A stretch of DNA of 64,000 bases from assembly GCA_943912855.1 (NCBI GenBank), contig CALTVC010000008.1:62001-126000 (forward strand). Reading direction: 5' to 3'. Under the pieces are notes generated by a model, which saw only the letters and a program-made list of their open reading frames with translations, made no database searches and was not told the DNA's origin. Positions 7,646 through 15,285 of the stretch are shown piece by piece. The position numbers were made by a program, and so were the translations under genes. This DNA comes from an uncultured Flavobacterium sp. Its GTDB lineage: Bacteria > Bacteroidota > Bacteroidia > Flavobacteriales > Flavobacteriaceae. Each line of letters begins with the position of its first letter. Position 1 is the stretch's first letter.

Positions 7646-8575
7646 ATGGAACCAATTCTACAAGTAAAGAATGTTGTAAAACAGTATGGCGATTACACCG
7701 CGCTAAACAGCGTATCGCTTTCTGTACCTAAAGGCAGCATTTACGGCCTGTTAGGGCCTAACGGCGCAGGCAAGACATCCCTGATACGTATCATAAACCA
7801 GATAACAATGCCCGATGGTGGCGAAGTGTTGCTGGATGGCGAAAAACTGAACCCGTCGCACATTAGCCACATTGGCTACATGCCGGAGGAGCGTGGGCTA
7901 TATAAAACCATGACCGTAGGTGAGCAGGCACTGTATCTGGCACAGCTAAAAGGGCTTTCTAAACAGGAGGCTAAAGAACAGCTGAACTACTGGTTTGAAA
8001 AACTCGACATAAAAGGCTGGTGGGATAAAAAAATCCAGGAGCTGAGTAAAGGTATGGCACAGAAGATTCAGTTTGTGGTAACGGTACTGCACCGCCCTAA
8101 ACTGTTGATTTTGGATGAGCCGTTCAGTGGTTTCGACCCGGTGAATGCCAACCTGATTAAAGACGAAATCATGGAACTGCGCGATAAAGGTACTACCGTC
8201 ATTTTTTCTACCCACCGTATGGAAAGCGTAGAGGACATGTGCGATCACATAGCGCTTATCCATAAATCAAACAAGCTTATAGAAGGGCAACTTCAGGAGG
8301 TGAAAAAGCAGTACCGTACCAATACGTATGAAGTAGGTATTGCACCGCAAAACTTCCAGGGATTACTGGCAGACATCAGTACAAAATACACTACAAAGCA
8401 AGCCAACTTTAAAACCCTTGACGACGAGCTGAAGCTGGAGGTGGCATTACCTGCCGGGCACACCCCGCGCGACCTGATGCAGTACCTGCTGCAACACGGC
8501 GAGGTAACTTACTTTGTAGAAAAAATACCGAGTGTAAACGACATTTTTATCCAAACCGTTAGCCAAAAGAAATAG
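7646..8575 (+). CDS. ABC-2 type exporter, ATP-binding subunit
   Basis: 309 residues. Walker A GPNGAGKTSL (about 37-46), Q-loop region GYMPEERGLY, signature LSKGMAQKI, Walker B LLILDEP, and H-loop STHR are all intact, so it should hydrolyse ATP. The C-terminal 90 residues form the extra domain typical of NatA/YhaQ-like exporters. Its partner permease starts 3 bases after its stop. Substrate unknown; related pairs export sodium or drugs, which cannot be decided here. Confidence 0.9.
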   Translation: MEPILQVKNVVKQYGDYTALNSVSLSVPKGSIYGLLGPNGAGKTSLIRIINQITMPDGGEVLLDGEKLNPSHISHIGYMPEERGLYKTMTVGEQALYLAQLKGLSKQEAKEQLNYWFEKLDIKGWWDKKIQELSKGMAQKIQFVVTVLHRPKLLILDEPFSGFDPVNANLIKDEIMELRDKGTTVIFSTHRMESVEDMCDHIALIHKSNKLIEGQLQEVKKQYRTNTYEVGIAPQNFQGLLADISTKYTTKQANFKTLDDELKLEVALPAGHTPRDLMQYLLQHGEVTYFVEKIPSVNDIFIQTVSQKK

Positions 8576-8578
8576 TAC

Positions 8579-9877
8579 ATGAGCTTATCATTAATCATAA
8601 AAAGGGAATTTAACGCCAAGGTGCGAAACAAGTCGTTTATTGTAATGACGTTTCTGAGTCCGCTGTTGTTTGTAGGTATGGCGGTACTTATTGGCTATCT
8701 GACCAGCCTTAATAATAACGAACTCGTAACCATTGCGGTCCACGATACAGACGGAGCACTAAAAGCCGACCTGAAAAACGACGACCACTACCATTATATC
8801 GATTTGAGTGCAATGCCTTTGGCTGCAGCCAAAGAAGAGGCGTCTAAAAGTTATGAAGGTTTACTGTATGTGCCGATGATGAAATCGCCTGAAGATTTGG
8901 AGAAAAAGGTGGAATTCATCTCTGCTGAAAGTCCGAATATGGAGCTTGTAAACAATATCGAAAAGATAATAAACGATAAAGTAACCAAGATAAACCTGTT
9001 GTTGCTTAACGTAGATTATGACAAAATAGAAAATGCACAGGCAGAGAGTACCATTCGGCTTAGTAAATTTAGTGGTGAGGAAACCAATAAGGAAGCCAGC
9101 TATATAAAAGTGGCCTTTGGAGGGCTTGCCGGTTACCTGATTATGATGTTTGTAATCATTTATGGTAACATGGTAATGCGTAGTGTTATAGAGGAAAAAA
9201 CCAACCGTATTATAGAAATCATCATATCATCGGTAAAGCCATTCCAGCTTATGATGGGTAAAATCATAGGTACATCGTTAGCAGGTATACTGCAGTTCCT
9301 TATTTGGGCTGTGCTTGGAGGTGTGTTGTTTACGGTTGTAGGTAGCGTACTGAATGTGGAAATGGGCGGTGGCGCAGCCATGGCTCAGGAACAGGTTGCT
9401 CAGGCTTCAGACAGCGGACTCGAGGTGATATTCAATGAAATTGCCAAATTACCGCTTGGGCTAATGTTTGTATGCTTCCTGATATATTTTATAGGCGGGT
9501 ACTTCCTGTATAGTTCGCTTTACGCCGCCATAGGTGCTGCGGTAGACAGTGAAACCGATACACAACAGTTTGTATTGCCTATCATTATGCCGCTTATGCT
9601 TGGCGTGTATGTAGGCTTCTTTACGGTAATCAGCGACCCTAACGGTACGGTGGCTACGGTTTTTAGTATGATACCGCTTACATCGCCTATTGTAATGATG
9701 ATGCGAATACCGTTTGGTGTGCCCGTGTGGCAGGTTATTGTGTCTATGGCATTGCTGTTTGGCACGTTTTTAGGTGTAGTATGGTTTGCAGGAAAAGTGT
9801 ACCGCATAGGTATCCTTATGTATGGCAAAAAACCTACGTACAAAGAAATATTTAAGTGGATGAAGTACAAGGGATAG
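8579..9877 (+). CDS. ABC-2 type exporter, permease subunit
   Basis: 432 residues. The layout is that of the YhaP/NatB family: one N-terminal membrane helix (about 20-45), a large extracytoplasmic domain (about 45-190), then five hydrophobic segments between about 195 and 415. The ABC2_membrane_3 segment VIEEKTNRIIEIIISSVKPFQLMMGKI is visible. It is co-transcribed with the ATP-binding subunit just upstream, from which its stop-to-start gap is 3 bases. Substrate unknown. Confidence 0.9.
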   Translation: MSLSLIIKREFNAKVRNKSFIVMTFLSPLLFVGMAVLIGYLTSLNNNELVTIAVHDTDGALKADLKNDDHYHYIDLSAMPLAAAKEEASKSYEGLLYVPMMKSPEDLEKKVEFISAESPNMELVNNIEKIINDKVTKINLLLLNVDYDKIENAQAESTIRLSKFSGEETNKEASYIKVAFGGLAGYLIMMFVIIYGNMVMRSVIEEKTNRIIEIIISSVKPFQLMMGKIIGTSLAGILQFLIWAVLGGVLFTVVGSVLNVEMGGGAAMAQEQVAQASDSGLEVIFNEIAKLPLGLMFVCFLIYFIGGYFLYSSLYAAIGAAVDSETDTQQFVLPIIMPLMLGVYVGFFTVISDPNGTVATVFSMIPLTSPIVMMMRIPFGVPVWQVIVSMALLFGTFLGVVWFAGKVYRIGILMYGKKPTYKEIFKWMKYKG

Positions 9878-9983
9878 TTATTGGTTGACGGTTGTTAGTT
9901 GTTGGGCTTAGGTCTGTCATCTATTATCCATAATCTTTATACCTTTCTAAAAATCCAATTATCTAAAAATCTAAAAATCCGAA
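9878..9983. repeat. Word-repeat intergenic tract
   Basis: Two blocks of near-periodic short words: GGTTGACGGTTGTTAGTTG-like at about 9882-9905, and three copies of TCTAAAAATC-like words at about 9946-9980 (period about 9-10). It is non-coding and immediately precedes the regulator start at 9986. Confidence 0.5.
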
Positions 9984-9985
9984 TC

Positions 9986-11149
9986 ATGCCTAAGATACTA
10001 GTAATAGAAGACGAAGCAGCCATCCGCCGTGTGCTTGGCAAAATCCTCCGTGAGGAGAGCGATACCTATACGGTAGAGGAAGCCGAAGACGGGCAGGCAG
10101 GCTTTGAGAAAATAAAGAACGACGATTTCGACCTGGTGCTATGCGACATCAAAATGCCAAAAATGGACGGTGTTGAGGTGCTCGAAGCCGTTAAAAAGAT
10201 AAAACCCGAAATTCCGTTTGTAATGATTTCTGGGCATGGCGATCTGGAAACAGCGATTAACACCATGCGCCTTGGAGCTTTTGATTATATATCAAAACCA
10301 CCGGATCTTAACCGCCTGCTGAACACCGTGCGCAATGCGCTGGACCGTAAAACGCTGGTGGTGGAAAACAAAATGCTGAAGAAAAAGGTAAGCAAGAGCT
10401 ACGAAATGATAGGCACGAGCGAACCCATTCAGCATATAAAAGACATTATAGAAAAGGTAGCCCATACCGATGCGCGTGTACTCATAACCGGTCCTAACGG
10501 TACGGGTAAGGAGCTTGTAGCGCACCAGTTGCACGAAAAAAGCGAACGCAGTGGGGCGGCCTTCATAGAGGTGAACTGTGCTGCCATACCCAGCGAGCTT
10601 ATAGAAAGCGAACTGTTTGGGCACGTTAAGGGCGCTTTTACCAGCGCGGTCAAAGACCGTGCAGGTAAGTTTGAAGCAGCTGATAAGGGAACTATTTTCC
10701 TGGATGAGATAGGCGATATGAGTCTGCCTGCACAGGCTAAGGTACTGCGTGCGCTTCAGGAGAACATGATACAGCGTGTGGGAGCGGAAAAGGACATTAA
10801 GGTGGATGTACGCGTAGTAGCTGCAACCAACAAAGACCTGAAAAAGGAAATAGCCGAAGGGCGTTTCCGTGAGGATTTGTACCACCGCCTGGCTGTTATC
10901 CTGATTAAAGTTCCGGCGCTTAACGATAGAAGGGATGATATTCCGCTACTAATAAACCACTTTACTGAGAAGATAGCCGATGAGCAGGGCAATGCCCAGA
11001 AGCGTTTTTCGGCGGAAGCCATACAACTGCTCCAGGAATACGACTGGACGGGTAACATACGCGAACTGAGAAACGTGGTGGAACGCCTTATAATACTGGG
11101 TGGCGCAGAAATCTCTGAAACCGACGTGAAGCTTTTCGCAAGTAAATAA
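9986..11149 (+). CDS. Sigma-54-type response regulator lacking an HTH domain
   Basis: 387 residues from ATG 9986, where the receiver domain begins (MPKILVIEDE). The receiver has acidic residues D9/E10 and phospho-acceptor D54. The AAA+ domain has Walker A GPNGTGKE (169-176), the sigma-54 contact loop as GAFTSA (216-221; the usual form is GAFTGA), Walker B FLDEIG (238-243) and an arginine-finger region RFREDLYHR. The protein stops right after the AAA+ lid (NIRELRNVVERL...), so no Fis-type DNA-binding domain exists. It would therefore act, if at all, without enhancer binding of its own. No cognate kinase is adjacent. Confidence 0.85.
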   Translation: MPKILVIEDEAAIRRVLGKILREESDTYTVEEAEDGQAGFEKIKNDDFDLVLCDIKMPKMDGVEVLEAVKKIKPEIPFVMISGHGDLETAINTMRLGAFDYISKPPDLNRLLNTVRNALDRKTLVVENKMLKKKVSKSYEMIGTSEPIQHIKDIIEKVAHTDARVLITGPNGTGKELVAHQLHEKSERSGAAFIEVNCAAIPSELIESELFGHVKGAFTSAVKDRAGKFEAADKGTIFLDEIGDMSLPAQAKVLRALQENMIQRVGAEKDIKVDVRVVAATNKDLKKEIAEGRFREDLYHRLAVILIKVPALNDRRDDIPLLINHFTEKIADEQGNAQKRFSAEAIQLLQEYDWTGNIRELRNVVERLIILGGAEISETDVKLFASK

Positions 11150-11154
11150 AATAT

Positions 11155-11235
11155 AATTTTTTCAATGTATCAGTGCCTCAATGTAGCAATGCAGTGGGGC
11201 ATTCGTAATTTGAAATTCGTAATTAATAATTCAAG
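11155..11235. repeat. Word-repeat intergenic tract
   Basis: Contains AATGTATCAGTG / CAATGTAGCAATG words at about 11165-11192 and ATTCGTAATTTG / ATTCGTAATTAA words at about 11200-11228. Non-coding. Same style as tracts at 9878, 15190, 39665 and 54105. Confidence 0.5.
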
Positions 11236-11238
11236 AAC

Positions 11239-11982
11239 GTGAAATTAAAAAAGATACTTCCTCACCTGCAACAAGCCCTTGAAAAAGCCGGGCTTACAGA
11301 ACCTACCGAACTGCAACGCGAAACCTTCGGCCCTATAAAAAGCGGGGTTGATTTGGTTATCGGTGGTCTGCGCGAAGAGGGTAAAACCACGGCTATTGTA
11401 ATTAACATCATTCAGAAGCTGGATAAAGCTCCTGCAAATGAAATAGCCCCACGTGCGCTGGTTATGGTTAAGGACAAGGAGAAGATGCTGGAAATGATGG
11501 AACTGTTCCAGGAACTTGGCAAGTATACCGACCTGCGTATTTACGGTGTACACGATAAAACCAATCTGGATGAGGACAAGAACCAGATTTCGGTGGGGAT
11601 AGACGTGCTTATAGGTACACCTATTCGCTTAAACGATATGTTTGGTGGTGCAGGGTTTGACGTAAACCAGCTTAAAATGTTTGTTATAGACGACCTGGAT
11701 AATCTTTTACGTACCAGGCAGGAGCCTAAAATAGCCCGCCTTAGCGAAAGTATCGGCAAAACTCAGCGTTTATTTTTTACAGATGTGATAAGCGAAAGGG
11801 TAGAGTTCCTTGCCGACCGTCTTATGGTAGAACCATTGTTTATGGAAGCAGGCGAAGACGATGATGATGAGTACGACGAAGAGTTTGAAGACGATTTTGA
11901 AGATGACTTCGAAGAGGATATTGAAGGCGATTTCGAAGACGAATCAGATGACGATTCGGAAGGACAAAAAGAGGAAGAGTAA
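11239..11982 (+). CDS. Truncated, degenerate DEAD-box-like protein with acidic tail
   Basis: 247 residues. It matches only the first RecA-like domain of DEAD-box RNA helicases: Q-motif region (about 19-30, LTEPTELQRETF), a degraded Walker A (GLREEGKTT, 43-51), GTPIR (126-130, motif Ib), DDLD at 151-154 in place of DEAD, and FTD at 180-182 in place of SAT. The second RecA domain is absent. After residue 205 it is almost pure Asp/Glu. Full helicase activity is therefore unlikely; an RNA- or protein-binding role is a guess. The reading frame is intact with no sign of a frameshift, so it looks like a settled protein and not a fresh pseudogene. Confidence 0.8.
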   Translation: MKLKKILPHLQQALEKAGLTEPTELQRETFGPIKSGVDLVIGGLREEGKTTAIVINIIQKLDKAPANEIAPRALVMVKDKEKMLEMMELFQELGKYTDLRIYGVHDKTNLDEDKNQISVGIDVLIGTPIRLNDMFGGAGFDVNQLKMFVIDDLDNLLRTRQEPKIARLSESIGKTQRLFFTDVISERVEFLADRLMVEPLFMEAGEDDDDEYDEEFEDDFEDDFEEDIEGDFEDESDDDSEGQKEEE

Positions 11983-12021
11983 ATCAAACCTGAATTTTAT
12001 ATCTTTATAAAAAAGAAATAC

Positions 12022-12618
12022 ATGCCTTCTATTACCGACATAAGCCAGCTTGATTTGGATAAGACCTATTCTTATGCCGATTACCTTACCTGGAAGTTTC
12101 AGGATAGGCTTGAATTGCTTAAAGGGAAGATATTCAATATGAGTCCTGCTCCCGGTAGGGCGCATCAGGATATTTCCGGAAAGTTATTTTTCCATTTGTA
12201 TAAGATACTTCAGGGCAAAACATGTAAGCTGTATTCAGCTCCTTTTGATGTTCGCCTTTTAAATAAAAAAAAGAGCACGCCAAATAAAGATATATACACG
12301 GTAGTTCAGCCTGATTTATGTGTTATTTGTGACGAACAAAAATTAGATACTCGTGGTTGTAATGGCGCGCCTGACCTTGTTATAGAAATTCTATCGCCCG
12401 GGAATTCTAAAAAGGAGCTCGGTATTAAGTTCGACTTATACGAGGAAGCCGGCGTACAGGAATACTGGATTGTAGAGCCTGCCGAGAAGACTGTTTTTAT
12501 TTACTGCCTTATAGATGGTAAATACTCCGGTCAACGCCCGCTTACCGAAGACGATATTATGAAAAGCCCGCTGTTCCCACAGCTTGATTTTGGCATAGCC
12601 GATATATTTGAATCCTAA
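12022..12618 (+). CDS. Uma2 family (DUF820) putative PD-(D/E)xK nuclease
   Basis: 198 residues. The nuclease core is visible: VQPDLCVI, then APDLVIEILSPGNSKKELGIKFDLYEEAGV and EYWIVEP, the usual Uma2 signature, which carries the acidic residues of a PD-(D/E)xK fold. Biological role unknown; Uma2 proteins are common as lone genes. Its TAATG junction overlaps the start of the GNAT gene by one base, so the two are co-translated. Confidence 0.85.
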   Translation: MPSITDISQLDLDKTYSYADYLTWKFQDRLELLKGKIFNMSPAPGRAHQDISGKLFFHLYKILQGKTCKLYSAPFDVRLLNKKKSTPNKDIYTVVQPDLCVICDEQKLDTRGCNGAPDLVIEILSPGNSKKELGIKFDLYEEAGVQEYWIVEPAEKTVFIYCLIDGKYSGQRPLTEDDIMKSPLFPQLDFGIADIFES

Positions 12619-13127
12619 TGAAACTCGAATCAGAGCGTTTATACTATCGTGAGTTTACCTTGGCTGACGATATACTGCTGTTTAAACTGGATGTTAACCC
12701 CGAGGTACACCGCTATCTGGGGAACAATCCCGTTACACACATCGACCAGGTTCGGGAATACCTTACTTCGGTAATTAACCAGTATGCAACCAATGGTATA
12801 GGTCGTATGGCGGCTTTCCTTAAAGAGACTGATGAATTTATAGGTTGGGGCGGTTTAAAACTTGAAAGTAATGTAAACGGACATGACCGTTTTTACGACA
12901 TCGGCTATCGCCTGCTACCTCAGTTTTGGGGTAGGGGTTATGCTACTGAGTCGGCAAAGTTTTTTATAGAGTATGGTTTTAACCGACTGGATATTTCAGT
13001 AATCAACGCCACCGCACTTCGAGCCAATTTTGCATCCTGTAACGCACTTATTAAGTCAGGGCTTCGGGAAATTGAGACCTTTGATTACAAAGGTGAAGAA
13101 GCCGTATGGTTTGAGATTAAGAGATAA
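12618..13127 (+). CDS. GNAT family N-acetyltransferase (RimJ/RimL type)
   Basis: 169 residues. RimJ/RimL-like order: N-terminal strand with ERLYYREFTLAD, the central GGLKLE strand, the acetyl-CoA loop region GYRLLPQFWGRGYATES (Q/R-x-x-G-x-G/A form WGRGYA), then the C-terminal CNALIKSGLRE segment typical of the family. Acceptor substrate unknown. Coupled to the upstream Uma2 gene by a 1-base overlap. Confidence 0.9.
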   Translation: MKLESERLYYREFTLADDILLFKLDVNPEVHRYLGNNPVTHIDQVREYLTSVINQYATNGIGRMAAFLKETDEFIGWGGLKLESNVNGHDRFYDIGYRLLPQFWGRGYATESAKFFIEYGFNRLDISVINATALRANFASCNALIKSGLREIETFDYKGEEAVWFEIKR

Positions 13128-13148
13128 TATTCTGCAATAATTTTTAAA

Positions 13149-13646
13149 ATGACCAACGAACCAACCCCATTGACTTTTGCAACCAAAAAAGGTTTTTGTC
13201 ATGTATTTGAGGACCGTATTGTTTTGACTAATGATGGTGATTATAACCGGGTAGACCCAAATCCGAAATACCAGGGAAGGAGTGTGTTTGTGTACCTGTA
13301 TGCTTTTATAGCATTGTATGTTCTGATTCAGGCGGCACAAAATTACCAGGAGAATAAAAGTTTTGCCTTGGCGAGGATGTTGCTTGTTTTGGTTTTGGCT
13401 ATCGTGGTGGTTAAAAACTTCAACACCACCGGGATTCCCCTGATTTTGAGAAAAGATATTGTTTCGGTAGTGTTGTCTCCTGCCAAACAGAATATGACAC
13501 GTGCCTATTTTACCGTTTTGTATAAGAATAATAACGGAGCTGTAAAAAGACGTTTTATTATGTTACCGGGCTCGTTATCTGGTGGGGCAGAGGAAACATT
13601 GAAGTCTGTAGAAATAATGAAAAGTAAAGGGTATTTGGCAGAATAG
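13149..13646 (+). CDS. Two-helix membrane protein of unknown function
   Basis: 165 residues. Two hydrophobic helices (about 39-60 and 73-90) sit between a short N-terminal part and a C-terminal beta-rich domain of about 70 residues, an arrangement like bacterial PH-domain membrane proteins. No family assigned. Same orientation as the flanking GNAT and hydrolase genes with gaps of 21 and 30 bases. Confidence 0.65.
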   Translation: MTNEPTPLTFATKKGFCHVFEDRIVLTNDGDYNRVDPNPKYQGRSVFVYLYAFIALYVLIQAAQNYQENKSFALARMLLVLVLAIVVVKNFNTTGIPLILRKDIVSVVLSPAKQNMTRAYFTVLYKNNNGAVKRRFIMLPGSLSGGAEETLKSVEIMKSKGYLAE

Positions 13647-13676
13647 TCTATAAGAGATTTTAGTAATAAAGTTGAT

Positions 13677-14471
13677 ATGAAAAAATACTTAATACGTACT
13701 TTGCTGACGGTTACAGGGCTTTATGTCATATTTCTTATATTGGTATATTTTAATCAGGAGAAATTGCTGTTTCATCCCGATGTGATTTTATCAGATAATA
13801 ATCTGATGCTACCCGATGGAGTAAATGAAGAATTTGTTACTGTAGCAGATGGTACTGTTCTTAATGGATTACTCATTAAGCACCCCAATAGCAAAGGTCT
13901 TATTTTTTACCTGCACGGTAATGGTGGTAATGCGTTTGGTTGGGCAGAGGATATAGCCTACAATTTTCCTGCTGATTATGATGTGTTTGTTTTTGACTAT
14001 CGCGGTTACGGGAAGAGCAAAGGTAAAATTACATCTGAGCCCCAGATTATGGAAGATGTAACTACTGTTTTTGATTGCATAGTAAAGAAATACAACTATA
14101 CTAATGTGGTGGTAAACGGTTATTCTATAGGTACAGGTCCGGCGGCGCAGTTGGCAGCTTCCAGAGATGTAAAGGCGCTTATTTTGCAGGCTTCATATTA
14201 CTCACTCTCTAAACTGTGCGATGAAAAAGTACCACTATTACCTGATTTTATTAAAAAATACCGTTTTGAAACTCACGATTACCTTTCAAAGGTAAAAGCA
14301 CCGGTGTATCTTTTTCATGGTACTAATGATGAACTTATACCGTTCTACCATTCAGAACAGCTTAAAGCGGAAAACCCAGCATGTAATCTTATCCCGGTAC
14401 AGGGAATGGGACATAACGGACTTAACAGCAATGCTGATTTCCTAACAAAATTAAAGGAGATATTACGGTAA
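13677..14471 (+). CDS. Membrane-anchored alpha/beta hydrolase (Bem46/YfhR type)
   Basis: 264 residues. An N-terminal membrane anchor (about 5-25) precedes an alpha/beta hydrolase domain: oxyanion segment YLHGNGGNA, the FDYRGYGKSKG strand-loop, nucleophile elbow GYSIGTG (Ser in the centre), acid in HGTNDELIP and His in GMGHNG. All three catalytic residues appear present. Substrate unknown; Bem46-like enzymes are often esterases. Ends tail-to-tail with a small membrane protein gene only 12 bases away. Confidence 0.85.
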   Translation: MKKYLIRTLLTVTGLYVIFLILVYFNQEKLLFHPDVILSDNNLMLPDGVNEEFVTVADGTVLNGLLIKHPNSKGLIFYLHGNGGNAFGWAEDIAYNFPADYDVFVFDYRGYGKSKGKITSEPQIMEDVTTVFDCIVKKYNYTNVVVNGYSIGTGPAAQLAASRDVKALILQASYYSLSKLCDEKVPLLPDFIKKYRFETHDYLSKVKAPVYLFHGTNDELIPFYHSEQLKAENPACNLIPVQGMGHNGLNSNADFLTKLKEILR

Positions 14472-14493
14472 AATCTGAGTGATTTATACCGTA
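14464..14493. terminator. Hairpin formed by the two converging gene ends
   Basis: TACGGTAAAATC (14464-14475) pairs with GATTTATACCGTA (14481-14493) with one bulged base. It spans the TAA stops of both converging genes, so part of the stem is coding on each side. No long T-run, so efficiency is uncertain. Confidence 0.4.
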
Positions 14494-14705
14494 GCTTTCG
14501 GTTTGCTGTCGTGTTTTTTATGCTTTTTCTTTTCAAAAAGATAGCCTATGCACAGCCCGGCAAGTGCCCACAACGGTATGCCTAGTAGTAGCTTTTCAAG
14601 GTCAAAACTTTCGTGGTCTATCATAGGGAAGATGACCATGACAATAACGTATAATATGCCGCCCCATACCAGGCCGGATCTAACCCACTTTTTCATTGTC
14701 TTCAT
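14484..14705 (-). CDS. Small two-helix membrane protein, copy 3 of a tandem set
   Basis: 73 residues (70 if ATG 14696 is used). Two hydrophobic helices with a short acidic loop (IDHESFDLEK) and a basic C-terminus (EKKKHKKHD). Same plan as the next two genes: short basic start, helix ending near a Pro (VMVIFPM), loop, second helix, basic tail. Overlaps the neighbouring copy by 26 bases. No family recognised. Confidence 0.7.
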   Translation of the reverse strand: MKTMKKWVRSGLVWGGILYVIVMVIFPMIDHESFDLEKLLLGIPLWALAGLCIGYLFEKKKHKKHDSKPKATV

Positions 14706-14904
14706 TGTTTTGGTTAAACCTTTTCTTTTGGAATAGTATTATTACAATGTAAATAGCCGTCCATAATGCCAGGTTAATGAGTACCTGCGACAGTTCTATC
14801 TTGTTTTGGCTCCAACCCATATACGGGAACAGGAATGTAGTAATGCAGTACATAAAACCTACCCAGATGGCAAGGGCTATTTTATATTTTTTAAAACTAT
14901 CCAT
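14680..14904 (-). CDS. Small two-helix membrane protein, copy 2 of a tandem set
   Basis: 74 residues. First helix ends TTFLFPYMGW, matching the Pro position of its neighbours; second helix WTAIYIVIILF; basic/polar tail. Overlaps copy 1 by 8 bases and copy 3 by 26, implying one transcript with translational coupling. Function unknown. Confidence 0.7.
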   Translation of the reverse strand: MDSFKKYKIALAIWVGFMYCITTFLFPYMGWSQNKIELSQVLINLALWTAIYIVIILFQKKRFNQNNEDNEKVG

Positions 14905-15118
14905 TGATTTGTTTCTTTATCTTCTTCTTGTGGCTGGTGTAGCCAACATACAAACCTGCAATGCTAAAAACGATACAATTTAAAACCAGCCTTAACCAAA
15001 AGTTGTTATGAGCGGTTTTGTCATCCCATATAAGTTCTAAAACATATGGGTATACAAATGTCATTATCACAACCATAAAAATAGCGAAAAATAATCCGGC
15101 TTTAATCCAGGGTTTCAT
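14897..15118 (-). CDS. Small two-helix membrane protein, copy 1 of a tandem set
   Basis: 73 residues from ATG 15118 (MKPWIKAGLFF); a longer reading from 15166 adds 16 residues with no match in the other copies, so it is not used. First helix ends MTFVYPYV, second helix IVFSIAGLYVGY, tail KKKIKKQ. First gene of the three-copy set. Function unknown. Confidence 0.7.
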   Translation of the reverse strand: MKPWIKAGLFFAIFMVVIMTFVYPYVLELIWDDKTAHNNFWLRLVLNCIVFSIAGLYVGYTSHKKKIKKQING

Positions 15119-15189
15119 ATCAAAAGAATTAGACTCAAATATACCTAAATCCAGTGCAAATAGCAAGTAAAACCACTATTTGTTCACTG

Positions 15190-15250
15190 CCCGTAAGTCA
15201 TTCAAAATTTATCATTCAAAATTCAAAATAATCTCCCTGTGTCTATTGTC
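15190..15250. repeat. Word-repeat intergenic tract
   Basis: ATTCAAAATTTATCATTCAA followed by AATTCAAAATAATC (about 15200-15232), then TCTATTGTCTATTG (about 15242-15255). It lies just upstream of the ABC-F promoter box; non-coding. Confidence 0.5.
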
Positions 15251-15256
15251 TATTGT

Positions 15257-15264
15257 TATCTTTG
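15257..15264 (+). promoter_or_regulatory. Candidate -7 box of the ABC-F gene
   Basis: TATCTTTG, an exact TAnnTTTG match 21 bases before the ATG at 15286. No TTG at standard spacing. Confidence 0.45.
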
Positions 15265-15285
15265 CGACTTAAAATTTTGCTGTAA

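Noticed and set aside
10292..10885. Long open frame on the strand opposite the response regulator (197 codons)
   Set aside because: Antisense shadow of a clearly coding AAA+ domain; no family features and high in Tyr/His/Phe typical of such shadows.
12022..12618. Uma2 gene as part of a defence island
   Set aside because: Neighbours are a GNAT and housekeeping genes; no methylase, restriction or other defence genes nearby.
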